From assembly GCA_963739985.1 (NCBI GenBank), contig CAVUCE010000003.1, forward strand, positions 1 to 64,000: a stretch of 64,000 nucleotides of DNA. The letters are read 5' to 3'. Made by a program: the position numbers and the translations under genes. The DNA comes from CAVUCE01 sp963739985. GTDB lineage: Bacteria > Bacteroidota > Ignavibacteria > Ignavibacteriales > Ignavibacteriaceae. Below, piece after piece: positions 26,594 to 34,844 of the stretch; positions within the stretch are counted from its first letter, which is position 1, and every line of letters begins with the position of its first letter. The notes below the pieces were generated by a model. It worked only from the letters and a program-made list of their open reading frames with translations, made no database searches and was not told the DNA's origin.

Positions 26594-28570
26594 TTGAATA
26601 CTTAAAATTTTTGTCCCTTGTTTAAGATTATATACGGAATCCATTCCGTTTATTACTCTTCCAAAAATTGTATATCTTCCATCAAGATGCGGATAAGCGC
26701 CGGTTGTAACAAACCATTGCGAACCTTCCGTATCTTTTCCCGCACTAGCCATTCCTAACATAGCAGTGTTATAATTTAGATAAGAAAATTCCGAAACAAT
26801 ATCATAACCGGGACTGCCCCAGCCTGTTCCGGTTGGATCTCCGCCTTGTATTACAAATCCGGGCACGACTCTATGAAATATAGTTTTATTAAATAAATTT
26901 GTTAAGACCAAATAACAAAAATTTCCCACAGAAATAGGAGCAACTTCCGGAAGAAATTTAATAACAAAGTCTCCACTTTCGGTCCTTACCGTAGCTTTTG
27001 AATACTTAAATGCATTAATCCAAATTACTGAAAAGTAGTTATCACTTTTTAATACTTTTTCACCATTATTTAGGGCCATTTTTTTTACTGAAAACAATTT
27101 AGAATTTGCTAGGATATTTATTATCGATTTGCTAAATGAGCTATCTATTCTTTCTGCTAAATTATATAAACTTATTAAGCTTTCCTGAAAATCCGGGTTG
27201 TTTAAATACCTATTTACTTGTTTTAGAATAACATTTTTAACTTCATTTTTATTTCGTGTAATCGTAGAAGAATCAATTCCATCAGCTGAAATTGAAATTA
27301 ATGGCGACTTGGAAGAAGACAATGCATCCAGGAATACTAAAGAATATCTTTTATCACTTGAAAAATTATTGAAATTTGCTAATGATGATAAACTCGCAAT
27401 TTTAATTCCATTTGTGCTCTGATTATATACTTTAATGAGATAATCAAAAGTATATTCCGATTTATTTAATCTTGAACAAGCATTTATAAAATCTATTTTA
27501 TTCAAATCTTTTTTGTAATTTTTTACTTCATCAAAAGTAGGGTTGAATAGATGAATGTAACTTTGAAGTAATTCTCCTTTGGAAACAGAATCAAGATTTT
27601 TGCCTTCTATTATTCTTGAAAGATAGTCTTTGAGGAAGTGCTTCAGTTTTTCATCAACTTTTATATTTGAAATAGAATTTGCAGTTTGTCTGGAAATATT
27701 TGGATTAGAATTATTTAAGAAAGATAAATATTCCTTCAACTTGGATTTATCTTTGAAAGGAAAGTGACTCAAATCTTTTATTGCTTCAATTATAATAACA
27801 AACTTACCGGTTTGGGCTAAATTCATAAATAATTTGAAATCAATCTTGAAAGGATCGCTCTTTCTAACACAACCAAGTAAATATTGTAACGAGTTTACTT
27901 CGTTTTCATTAAGATTTTTCTTATCTATGAGAGTTTTTATTGAACTTAATAAATCTTTATTTAATTCTTTAGGAACTCCCAATCGGTATAAGGTAAATAC
28001 ACAATCGTAATAATCTTGCGATCCTAATTTTACTCTCTCATAACTTTTTGTTAATAAGTTTTTAACATCTCCAGTTTTTATTATTCCACTTTGAACAAAA
28101 TTGTAAGCTGATAAAGGAAAATATTTCAACAGTTCATCATCAGTTTTCATCAAATTTACTAGTTTCTTATAAGCTGAAACGCCCCCGGTTTTCCCTAATG
28201 TTTGTACACATAGTCTTTTTTGAAAATCATTCAGATTTTTATTTTTTAATTGTTCGAAAATAAAATTTGTTGAATTATAGCATTCGCCAATTTCTCCCAA
28301 TGCAAAAAGTATTTCTTTTGAATATTCGTTGAAATCAAGTTTTGTAATTTCTTTTACGAATGAAGTATCATCACTTTGAGCAATGGATAGAAGAGCTGCA
28401 TTTATCTTTTCGGGGGATTTAGAATTTAAATAAGAATTTACTATCTCTTTATTAAATTCTCTAGTATAAGTAGTGTATACTAGAGAAGAATCTTTTTGTG
28501 AGAATTGAGAATAGAGGGAAGGCGTAACAAAGAATAAAATACATATAACGATGACAACTCTTTGTACCAT
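26582..28570 (-). CDS. HEAT-repeat protein with C-terminal cyclophilin-type prolyl isomerase
   Basis: The 662-residue exported protein has a signal peptide (about 1-21, PSLYSQ), a long alpha-helical repeat region (about 35-510) resembling HEAT/ARM solenoids, and a cyclophilin domain (about 520-662). The latter has the catalytic arginine and substrate pocket in FHRVVPGFVIQGGDPTGTGWG and SQWFVTT and catalyses cis-trans isomerisation of proline bonds. A periplasmic or surface folding factor that captures clients through the solenoid is the likely role. The fusion seems typical of Ignavibacteria-like genomes. Its end overlaps that of porD by 12 bases. Confidence 0.88.
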   Translation of the reverse strand: MVQRVVIVICILFFVTPSLYSQFSQKDSSLVYTTYTREFNKEIVNSYLNSKSPEKINAALLSIAQSDDTSFVKEITKLDFNEYSKEILFALGEIGECYNSTNFIFEQLKNKNLNDFQKRLCVQTLGKTGGVSAYKKLVNLMKTDDELLKYFPLSAYNFVQSGIIKTGDVKNLLTKSYERVKLGSQDYYDCVFTLYRLGVPKELNKDLLSSIKTLIDKKNLNENEVNSLQYLLGCVRKSDPFKIDFKLFMNLAQTGKFVIIIEAIKDLSHFPFKDKSKLKEYLSFLNNSNPNISRQTANSISNIKVDEKLKHFLKDYLSRIIEGKNLDSVSKGELLQSYIHLFNPTFDEVKNYKKDLNKIDFINACSRLNKSEYTFDYLIKVYNQSTNGIKIASLSSLANFNNFSSDKRYSLVFLDALSSSKSPLISISADGIDSSTITRNKNEVKNVILKQVNRYLNNPDFQESLISLYNLAERIDSSFSKSIINILANSKLFSVKKMALNNGEKVLKSDNYFSVIWINAFKYSKATVRTESGDFVIKFLPEVAPISVGNFCYLVLTNLFNKTIFHRVVPGFVIQGGDPTGTGWGSPGYDIVSEFSYLNYNTAMLGMASAGKDTEGSQWFVTTGAYPHLDGRYTIFGRVINGMDSVYNLKQGTKILSIQLIK

Positions 28571-28616
28571 AACACCCTAAATATTGTTTGATAAAAAGAA
28601 CATATAGGCACGAAGC

Positions 28617-29738
28617 CTATATGTTAACATCATAAACTCTGTATTTTTTATAAACTTCGCCGTTCATTACATCGGCGCCGCGTTTCATCATTTCGTTATC
28701 CTCAAGAATCCAGCTAGCTTCACCTAAATCAATTCCAATGTTATGTGCACGATTTACAATTTCCCAATAAAAAACAGCATCCAAACCGCGTTTTTGGTAT
28801 TCGGGAATTAACCCCAATGTTATCACTCTAGACCACTTTATTTTTTTCTTCTCTGTAAATAATTTCAGAAATCCGAATGGGAAAAGTCTACCGTTCATTT
28901 TTTTAAAGATATAATTATAATCTAACATAACCAGCGCAAATCCAACAAGCTCATTGTTTATTTCGCCAAATAAAACGAGTGATGGTTCAGCTAAAGGTTT
29001 TAAATCTTTTGCCATGGCATCTAATTCATCATCTGTCATAGGTACAAATCCCCAATTTGGCGCCCATGCTTTATTATACACATATTTTACTTTCTCAACT
29101 TCTTTCTCAAAATTTTTCATGTCTAATTGAGTGATTTTTATTCCCGATCTCTTAGTTGCAATCTCAGCAACTCTTTTTAGTTTTTCTGAAGCAATAACTT
29201 TTTTATTTTCCAGTTTATACGCATATAAATCTTTGACCTTTTTTAATCCGTAATTCTCACAGAGATCAAGATAGTATTTCGGATTGTATGTCATAAGTAT
29301 CCTGGGCTCATCATCAAATCCTTCAAGTAGCATTCCCCATTCATCATTGCTTGATGGATTTGCCGGACCGCGCATTACATCCAATCCTTTTTCTTTAAGC
29401 CATTTTTTTGCAGTATCAAATAAAGCATTAGCAACTTCCTGATCGTTTATACATTCGAAGAAACCAAAAAAACCAACATTTTCGTTATGATATTTGATAT
29501 GAAGTTCATTTTTAATTGCTGCTATTCTACCAACTAACTCACCATTTCTTTCAGCTAAAAAGTATTCTGCTTCAGCATGTTTGAAGAATGGATTTTTCTT
29601 TTTGTTTAATATTTTTTTCCTGTCCATCAAAAGAGGCGGAACCCAGTAAGGATCATCTTTATAAATTTTCCATTGAAATTTTATAAACCTCATTAAATCT
29701 TTTGAAGTAGAGACGGTAGAAATTTTGATATCACTCAT
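28617..29738 (-). CDS. GNAT-fold acyltransferase, candidate bacterial ceramide synthase
   Basis: This 373-residue cytoplasmic protein has an N-terminal GNAT-like half (FQWKIYKDDPYWVPPL, AEYFLAERNGELVGRIAAI) and a second half with a further GNAT-type core (LVGFALVMLDYNYIF, RVITLGLIPEYQKRGLDAVFYWEI). That two-lobed layout is described for GNAT-annotated proteins of bacterial sphingolipid loci. It lies 77 bases downstream of the serine palmitoyltransferase gene, separated by a terminator hairpin. A reductase-like gene is divergent on the far side. N-acylation of the long-chain base is therefore the most attractive role, by analogy with bCerS of Caulobacter; a generic N-acetyltransferase remains possible. 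The AAAGAGGTG ribosome site supports the start. Confidence 0.75.
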   Translation of the reverse strand: MSDIKISTVSTSKDLMRFIKFQWKIYKDDPYWVPPLLMDRKKILNKKKNPFFKHAEAEYFLAERNGELVGRIAAIKNELHIKYHNENVGFFGFFECINDQEVANALFDTAKKWLKEKGLDVMRGPANPSSNDEWGMLLEGFDDEPRILMTYNPKYYLDLCENYGLKKVKDLYAYKLENKKVIASEKLKRVAEIATKRSGIKITQLDMKNFEKEVEKVKYVYNKAWAPNWGFVPMTDDELDAMAKDLKPLAEPSLVLFGEINNELVGFALVMLDYNYIFKKMNGRLFPFGFLKLFTEKKKIKWSRVITLGLIPEYQKRGLDAVFYWEIVNRAHNIGIDLGEASWILEDNEMMKRGADVMNGEVYKKYRVYDVNI

Positions 29739-29760
29739 AGCAATTCACCTCTTTAAATAA

Positions 29761-29797
29761 AAAAAAGCATACCCCTCTTTAGAGAAATATGCTTTAT
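29761..29797 (-). terminator. Terminator after the Spt gene
   Basis: The arms AAAGCATA and TATGCTTT enclose a 16-base loop. On the minus strand the hairpin is followed by a run of T residues. It separates spt from the GNAT gene and may only partly stop transcription. Confidence 0.75.
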
Positions 29798-29815
29798 TCG
29801 AATAAAATTAAACAA

Positions 29816-31006
29816 TTAAATAAGTCCTATTTTTTTCCCCGTTTTAACAAAAATATCTATAATAGCATTAAGGTGTTCCTCTTCATGAGTTGCCATATAA
29901 CTTGTACGCATCATTTGTCTCCCTTGTGGTACGCCTGGCGAAATAAACACATTAACAAAAAGACCCTCTTCGTAAAGAATTTTCCACATTTTAAACGCTA
30001 ACTCGTCACTTCCAACAATTACCGGAACAATTCCCGTTCTTCCGTCAAGAACAGTAAACCCTGCTGCTTTCAGCCCTTTTCTAACCTTGTCTGCATTTTG
30101 GAAAAGTTTTGTAACTCTTTCCGGTTCAGCTTCTAAAATTTCTAAAGCTGCAATAGCGGCAGCAACTGATGGGGGAGTAGGGGAAGCACTAAAAATAAGA
30201 GCAGGAGAATGATGTTTAAGATAATTTATAACCTTGGCTTCGCCGGCAACAAATCCACCCAAAGAAGCAAAAGTTTTGCTGAATGTTCCCATTGTTAAAT
30301 CAATATCATCTTCAAGATCAAATTCACTTGCTGTTCCTCTTCCGCCTTTACCAATAACACCGACAGAATGAGCATCATCAATTAAAGTTCTAGCTCCGAA
30401 CTTTTTTGCAATACTATTTAATCTTGGCAAATCAACAATCTCTCCGCCTGTACTAAACACGCCGTCACTAACAATTAGTTTTGCTGCATTCTCCGGCAAC
30501 TTGCTTATAACTTTTTCAAGATCTTCCATATCATTATGTTTGTATCTCACAAACTCAGCGGTAGCTCCTTTAGCCATCAAATTACCGGCAATAATACAAG
30601 CATGGTTATCTCTGTCAGAAATAACATAATCACCCCTTTGAACTAATGTAGGAATAATTCCTTGCGCGGTTTGGTAACCGGTGCTAAAAAGTAGAACAGC
30701 CTCCTTTTTGAAAAATTTTGCCAACTTTTCTTCAAGTTCAATGTGAAGATCTAATGTTCCGGTTAGATAACGAGAGCCCGAGCAACCCGTTCCGTATTTT
30801 TCCACCGCTTTAATTGCGGCTTCTTTAACTTTAGGATGTCCGGTAAGCCCTAAATAGTTATTGGAGCCAGCCATAATAACTTTTTTGCCTTCTATCTGAA
30901 CAACAGGTCCTTCATTTTCTTCTATCGGTCTGAAGTATGGATAGAGACCCATAGCTTTTATTTCATCTGCCCTGGTAAAATCATAGCATTTCTTGAATAA
31001 ATCCAA
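29816..31006 (-). CDS. spt: Serine palmitoyltransferase-type enzyme (alpha-oxoamine synthase family)
   Basis: This PLP enzyme of about 396 residues condenses an amino acid with an acyl-CoA, releasing CO2. Visible are the AGSNNYLGLTGHP start, the GTGCSGSRYLTGT loop, DDAHSVGV, and the PLP lysine (about Lys244) in GTFSKTFAS. The sequence resembles the Bacteroidota Spt group more than KBL or BioF, and the flanking GNAT and reductase genes agree. AGGAGG occurs at 31012-31017 on the minus strand, inside a longer frame that opens with TTG at 31021. The TTG at 31006 sits 5 bases after AGGAGG and is the better start. A glycine C-acetyltransferase (Kbl) function is the main alternative. Confidence 0.85.
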   Translation of the reverse strand: MDLFKKCYDFTRADEIKAMGLYPYFRPIEENEGPVVQIEGKKVIMAGSNNYLGLTGHPKVKEAAIKAVEKYGTGCSGSRYLTGTLDLHIELEEKLAKFFKKEAVLLFSTGYQTAQGIIPTLVQRGDYVISDRDNHACIIAGNLMAKGATAEFVRYKHNDMEDLEKVISKLPENAAKLIVSDGVFSTGGEIVDLPRLNSIAKKFGARTLIDDAHSVGVIGKGGRGTASEFDLEDDIDLTMGTFSKTFASLGGFVAGEAKVINYLKHHSPALIFSASPTPPSVAAAIAALEILEAEPERVTKLFQNADKVRKGLKAAGFTVLDGRTGIVPVIVGSDELAFKMWKILYEEGLFVNVFISPGVPQGRQMMRTSYMATHEEEHLNAIIDIFVKTGKKIGLI

Positions 31007-31123
31007 CCGTTCCTCCTGCAAATTTAAATATTAATTTTTTATTCTTATTAAAATAATAAATAATTTCTTATTTTTAGCCGTAAAATGTAAAATTTAATAC
31101 CCTTAAAATCAAATAATTGAAGT

Positions 31124-32116
31124 ATGGACAAAAAAAGTATTGCCGTGGTTACAGGTGCGTCGGGATTTGTTGGTAGTCATCTTGTGGACTTATTGCTCGA
31201 AAAAGGATTTATTGTACGTTGTATTGTAAGAAAAACCAGCAATTTAAGATGGTTGAACGGAAAAGAAGTTGAAATTTTCGATTGCGGTTTAATGGATAAA
31301 GAAGGTTTGCGAAAGGCAATTGAAGGTGCGGAATATATTTATCATGTTGCCGGAGTTGTAAAATCAAAAAATCCTGATGGATATTTTAAAGGAAATGTAG
31401 ATACAACCAAAAATTTGTTGGATGTTGCTTTAGAATTTAAAGATAGTATAAAAAGATTTTTAGTTGTTAGCAGTCAAACAGCAACCGGTCCTTCCTTGGA
31501 TGGAAAAACAGTAAATGAAAAATCTGAATGTAATCCTATTACAACATATGGAAAAAGTAAATTAGCAGAAGAAAGATTAGCACTCTCTTATATGGATCGG
31601 ATTCCAATCACTATTTGTCGTGCGCCCGCAGTTTATGGAGAACGAGATACAGAAATATTAATATTTTTTAAAACGTTTAACAGCGGATTGATGACAACGA
31701 TTGGATTTGATAAAAAAGAAATAAGCTTAATTCATGTTGCCGATCTTGTTAATGGATTTTACCTGGCTGCAATTAGTCAAAAAGCATCGGGACAAATTTA
31801 TTTTATAAGTTCGGAAAAATTTTATACGTGGGATGAAGTAGGAAAAGCAACCTCAAAAGTTTTGGGTAAAAATCCTATTAAAGTAAAAGTGCCTCATACG
31901 ATTGTCTATGGAATTGCCGGAGTTGCACAATTTTTTGCAAACTTCAGCAAAAAACCTGCTACACTAAATATAGAAAAGGCGAGGGATATCACGCAACAAT
32001 ATTGGACATGTGATACAACGAAAGCAGTAAACGAAATTGATTATCACCAAGAAATTGATATTGAAAGCGGAATAAAAAGAACGTGTGATTGGTACAAACA
32101 GATGAAATGGCTTTAA
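31124..32116 (+). CDS. NAD-dependent epimerase/dehydratase-family reductase, candidate ceramide reductase
   Basis: The 330-residue extended short-chain dehydrogenase has the nucleotide loop TGASGFVGSH at about 10-19, the active-site Tyr-x3-Lys in TYGKSKLAEE and a C-terminal substrate domain. It is divergent from spt, and both can be driven from the 117-base spacer. In Caulobacter sphingolipid synthesis an epimerase-like protein (CerR) reduces the 3-keto group; this gene is a good positional candidate for that step. A sugar epimerase or a dihydroflavonol-reductase-like role is the alternative. No clear ribosome site precedes the ATG. Confidence 0.85.
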   Translation: MDKKSIAVVTGASGFVGSHLVDLLLEKGFIVRCIVRKTSNLRWLNGKEVEIFDCGLMDKEGLRKAIEGAEYIYHVAGVVKSKNPDGYFKGNVDTTKNLLDVALEFKDSIKRFLVVSSQTATGPSLDGKTVNEKSECNPITTYGKSKLAEERLALSYMDRIPITICRAPAVYGERDTEILIFFKTFNSGLMTTIGFDKKEISLIHVADLVNGFYLAAISQKASGQIYFISSEKFYTWDEVGKATSKVLGKNPIKVKVPHTIVYGIAGVAQFFANFSKKPATLNIEKARDITQQYWTCDTTKAVNEIDYHQEIDIESGIKRTCDWYKQMKWL

Positions 32117-32120
32117 ACAA

Positions 32121-32177
32121 TTAACAATTAAATAATTAAAAATTGATGATAGTTAATTATAAATTGATAATTGTTAA
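32121..32177. repeat. AT-rich inverted repeat between convergent genes
   Basis: A perfect 10-bp inverted repeat, TTAACAATTA (32121-32130) and TAATTGTTAA (32168-32177), brackets more ATTAA-type repeats in the 71 bases between two convergent stops. It may be a weak bidirectional terminator. Confidence 0.45.
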
Positions 32178-32187
32178 TTATACATTC

Positions 32188-32592
32188 TTAATTATTTTTA
32201 GCTCCTTCTTGAATCCAAGTTTTTATACCTGTTAACTGAGCGTTTGTTAAAGCGGGATAACCAAGCGGCGGCATTGGTTGTATACCGGCTAATCTTTCGA
32301 TGGACCAAACCAGTTTACTATTTTCCGGTTTGTACGGAACTAATATTTCCGGATTTGTAACCCCGGACCAGGTTGTTAAGGCAATTCCTCCTGATCTTGT
32401 TCCATCATCATGGCACCCGGAACTAGCGCATTTTACTTCAAAAACAGTCTGTAAATTTGCAGAGAAACTGACATTTTTATCAGGAATAGTTTTATTGTCC
32501 AACTCAGTTCCGGAAATAGTATCTTTACAACCCTGATATAAACTGAAAACAGCAAATATAATAATTGCCAAAAAGAAAAAAGGGTATTTCAT
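32188..32592 (-). CDS. Lipoprotein with a PSCyt1-like c-type cytochrome domain
   Basis: This 134-residue protein has a lipoprotein signal (SLYQGC, lipid cysteine about residue 22). Its small domain resembles the planctomycete-type cytochrome c family: the motif CASSGCH (Cys55, Cys60, His61), a GGIALTTW segment, a PMPPLG loop with a candidate distal methionine, and a final helix TGIKTWIQEGA. The spacing between the cysteines is four residues (CX4CH) rather than two. Such domains are common in Bacteroidota exported proteins, and heme binding is not certain. It is expected to be membrane-anchored in the periplasm. It converges on the reductase gene. Confidence 0.8.
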   Translation of the reverse strand: MKYPFFFLAIIIFAVFSLYQGCKDTISGTELDNKTIPDKNVSFSANLQTVFEVKCASSGCHDDGTRSGGIALTTWSGVTNPEILVPYKPENSKLVWSIERLAGIQPMPPLGYPALTNAQLTGIKTWIQEGAKNN

Positions 32593-32733
32593 TAAAATCC
32601 TAGAATTATTTTAAGGATGTAAATTAAGAAGCAAATACATTTAAAATCAATGCATATAGTAGAAATTAAATTTGATTAAATAGATAAAGTTCAATATTTT
32701 TAGCTCGGAAAAAATATCAAATTCTATATATTT

Positions 32734-32760
32734 GCGGTTATAGCTCAGTCGGGAAGGTCA
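32734..32760 (+). pseudogene. tRNA remnant (5' half fused to a T-arm fragment)
   Basis: GCGGTTATAGCTCAGTCGGGA resembles the acceptor, D-stem and D-loop of a tRNA and is followed at once by AGGTCAG, a phrase found in the variable/T-arm region of the tRNA-Ala at 32946. It looks like a tRNA in which the anticodon arm was deleted; the rest is lost. The whole 32593-32945 spacer is otherwise AT-rich and empty. Confidence 0.55.
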
Positions 32761-32945
32761 GTATAAAGTTTTCTATTTTGTTAAATCGTGTTATAGATTT
32801 TGGATTTTAGAAATAATTATTTAAAAATTTCATCTTTGTTCTACAAAAAATGAATAAAATTATTAATAGCAAGTTTTAATAATTTAGAATTCAACAAAAG
32901 ATACGATTTGGAATTTGTCTTTTGTTATTTGTATTTTTTAACTAT

Positions 32946-33018
<73 letters not shown>

Positions 33019-33023
33019 CTAAA

Positions 33024-33059
33024 AAAGCTCGATTATAGCCCATAATCGAGCTTTATTTT
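33024..33059 (+). terminator. Terminator after tRNA-Ala
   Basis: A perfect 13-bp stem (AAAGCTCGATTAT with ATAATCGAGCTTT) is followed by ATTTT, immediately downstream of the tRNA. Confidence 0.9.
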
Positions 33060-33096
33060 ACCAACCTTAACTTCGACCTATCAATTGTGCGAATGA

Positions 33097-33723
33097 TTGT
33101 GCGAATTTTTGCAGAGGCATCAACCTGATTACCCAATCTGTTCAGTTCTACTTTTGCATAACTCTTCCGATTACCTATTCCAAATCATTCCGCCGTTCGG
33201 TTATCAAGAAGGGGATGGGAACCAAAATATTGAAGTTAACTTCTCCGGCACAAGTCCGTACTTTATTACCTATAATGAAAATAAATGGTTTCAAAGTCCT
33301 TTGGACAGCAGTGGTTCTTACCCGGCTATGCCTTGCTACATAAAACTGAACAATATTTATTTGTTCCGTAATTTCAAAATCAGCCAGTCCGGAACATCGG
33401 ATCCTACAATTTATGATGACTATGACGTCGGGTTGGAAGGCTTCCGTAACTTTGATCTAAACAGTATGTCTAGCAGTCCATATTACGCTCGAAATGGGGT
33501 AGGCTCTTATGATATTAGATTAGTTCCGGATTTAGGCATACAAAATACATTCTTTCAAACTAGCCTTTTTCCTCTATCTCATTCTGATCGACATTTTGTT
33601 TGGAAACAAGAAGCAGAGCAATACACACTCGATTTGGAAGTCTTGGATTCCAGTGGTACGCTGGTAGATAATTGGGGATTACAAGTATTCGTTAAAGTCC
33701 CGTTCAGACTCGTGTACCAATAG
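33097..33723 (+). CDS. Orphan protein beside tRNA-Ala, possibly the tail of a lost element gene
   Basis: The 208-residue frame has no family I recognise. From about residue 30 onward the composition is that of a real soluble beta-rich protein (frequent Gly, Tyr, Asp, Pro, aromatic strands, ending VFVKVPFRLVYQ), reminiscent of phage or contractile structural proteins. The first 30 residues look like read-through of non-coding sequence, and no ribosome site precedes the ATG. It is the only plus-strand gene in the accessory block and lies just after the tRNA-Ala terminator, so it may be the 3' fragment of a gene from an element once inserted at this tRNA. Confidence 0.45.
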   Translation: MCEFLQRHQPDYPICSVLLLHNSSDYLFQIIPPFGYQEGDGNQNIEVNFSGTSPYFITYNENKWFQSPLDSSGSYPAMPCYIKLNNIYLFRNFKISQSGTSDPTIYDDYDVGLEGFRNFDLNSMSSSPYYARNGVGSYDIRLVPDLGIQNTFFQTSLFPLSHSDRHFVWKQEAEQYTLDLEVLDSSGTLVDNWGLQVFVKVPFRLVYQ

Positions 33724-33771
33724 AAAAAATCAACAGCACTTTATCCGCAGCGGTTATCTAAAATTTCTAAT

Positions 33772-33940
33772 ATGCCAAATGTGAAAATCTTTTACCTGCC
33801 CGTCTTTTACGAGGTCGGGTTGTCCGAAGGACTCCTACGGAGAAGCACTGGTTTTAACATCTGAGGCATCACTACGCCTCAGTTATTAATTTTACGTCTA
33901 TCAACTTCCAGTTGTCTTTAATCGGAATAACTTGTTATAC
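33772..33940 (-). repeat. Cassette repeat A (attC-like)
   Basis: It follows the antitoxin gene stop. In the gene direction it opens with GTATAACAAGTTATTCCG, contains the perfect hairpin CTGAGGC-N8-GCCTCAG (33861-33882) and the GTCCGAAGGAC/TCCTACGGA hairpins. It ends in sequence related to the far end of the 220-base R2 repeat. About 30 bases near its right end match the 3' end of the arr gene found at 38647. Confidence 0.6.
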
Positions 33941-33967
33941 GTTTTTTAGTTGAATGGATTTATAAGA

Positions 33968-34258
33968 TTAAGAAATAGATATGTTAATTCTTTTTTTCAA
34001 GCCGATTTCAATAATTCGACTGAACGTGGATATTTGTATATCGCTTTTCCCGGATTCAATGCGTGATATATAGCTTTTCTTTGTTCCCGTTCTTTTCGCT
34101 AATTCTTCTTGAGTAAGTTTTGCTTTCTTTCGTTCTTCTTTTAGCATTTCACCTAATCTGAATGCAATAGAATCATATTCGAACTTATCTCTTTTCTCTG
34201 TTCCTATTTTGCCATATTGTTTGTCTAGATGATCTTCAAAAGACATTAACTTTTTCAT
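33968..34258 (-). CDS. Xre-family antitoxin of a HigBA-type pair
   Basis: This 96-residue protein has a C-terminal Xre helix-turn-helix (about 35-90: LKEERKKAKLTQEELAKRTG, KSYISRIESGKSDI). It lies 4 bases downstream of a RelE/HigB-like toxin gene, the toxin-first order typical of HigBA. It should neutralise the toxin and repress the shared promoter. It is followed at once by cassette repeat A, fitting a mobile cassette carrying its own toxin-antitoxin system. Confidence 0.88.
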   Translation of the reverse strand: MKKLMSFEDHLDKQYGKIGTEKRDKFEYDSIAFRLGEMLKEERKKAKLTQEELAKRTGTKKSYISRIESGKSDIQISTFSRIIEIGLKKRINISIS

Positions 34259-34262
34259 TCTT

Positions 34263-34610
34263 TCATTTCCTTTTCATTTTATCAATAAAATATTCTGCTT
34301 TTAATTTTATACCTTTCTCTAATTCTTTCTTTGGCGTTTTATTCGTCTTTTTAAGAAAGCAATTAAGAAGAACGATAAGTTTTCCCTCATCAAAAAAGCA
34401 AAATATTCTAATATTTTTAGAACCTAAATTTACCCTAATTTCGTAAAGACCGTCGGTTCCTTCTAGGAATTTTAGAAATTTAATTGGAACTCTTTCAATA
34501 TTCCTAATCAGATCTAAAACAAAATCAATTTTTATTTTGGTCTTATCATCTTGCTTAGAGTAAAAATCTATGAAGTAATTGCCGTAAAATAATATTTTTT
34601 TTCCACACAT
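34263..34610 (-). CDS. RelE/HigB-like toxin (Gp49 family)
   Basis: The 115-residue protein has the phage-derived Gp49/HigB pattern: a helical N-half, then KFLEGTDGLYEIRVNLGSKNIRIFCFFDEGKLIVLLNCFLKKTNKTPKKELEKG (given here only as a landmark of the core strands at about 46-100). Conserved basic residues sit in the final helix. Members are ribosome-dependent mRNA interferases. The gene pairs with the Xre antitoxin directly downstream. Its start lies 76 bases from the end of cassette repeat B. Confidence 0.88.
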   Translation of the reverse strand: MCGKKILFYGNYFIDFYSKQDDKTKIKIDFVLDLIRNIERVPIKFLKFLEGTDGLYEIRVNLGSKNIRIFCFFDEGKLIVLLNCFLKKTNKTPKKELEKGIKLKAEYFIDKMKRK

Positions 34611-34685
34611 TAAAGATAACTAATTGGTTAACTTTTTGCAACCCATTTCTCAAGGATCTTTACTAAAAGTTTCGCATACTTAAAC

Positions 34686-34844
34686 GTATAACGGCCTTGC
34701 GCATGCCCCAGCTTGTTTGCCTGCCCGTCTCAGACGAGGGTCGTGTTGTCCGAAGGACTCCTATGGAGAACCGCTTGTCAGCTACTCCTTTTATTGTAAA
34801 ATCAATTTATTCAATGTTGTTAACTCATTAAACCAAGTTATAAT
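34686..34844 (-). repeat. Cassette repeat B (attC-like)
   Basis: It begins at the UPF0158 gene end, where the stop codon TAA is part of ATTATAACTTGG. It contains the shared CCCGTCTCAGACG and GTCCGAAGGACTCC segments and closes with GCGCAAGGCCGTTATAC before the toxin gene. A stop codon embedded in the opening core is characteristic of integron cassettes. Confidence 0.6.
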
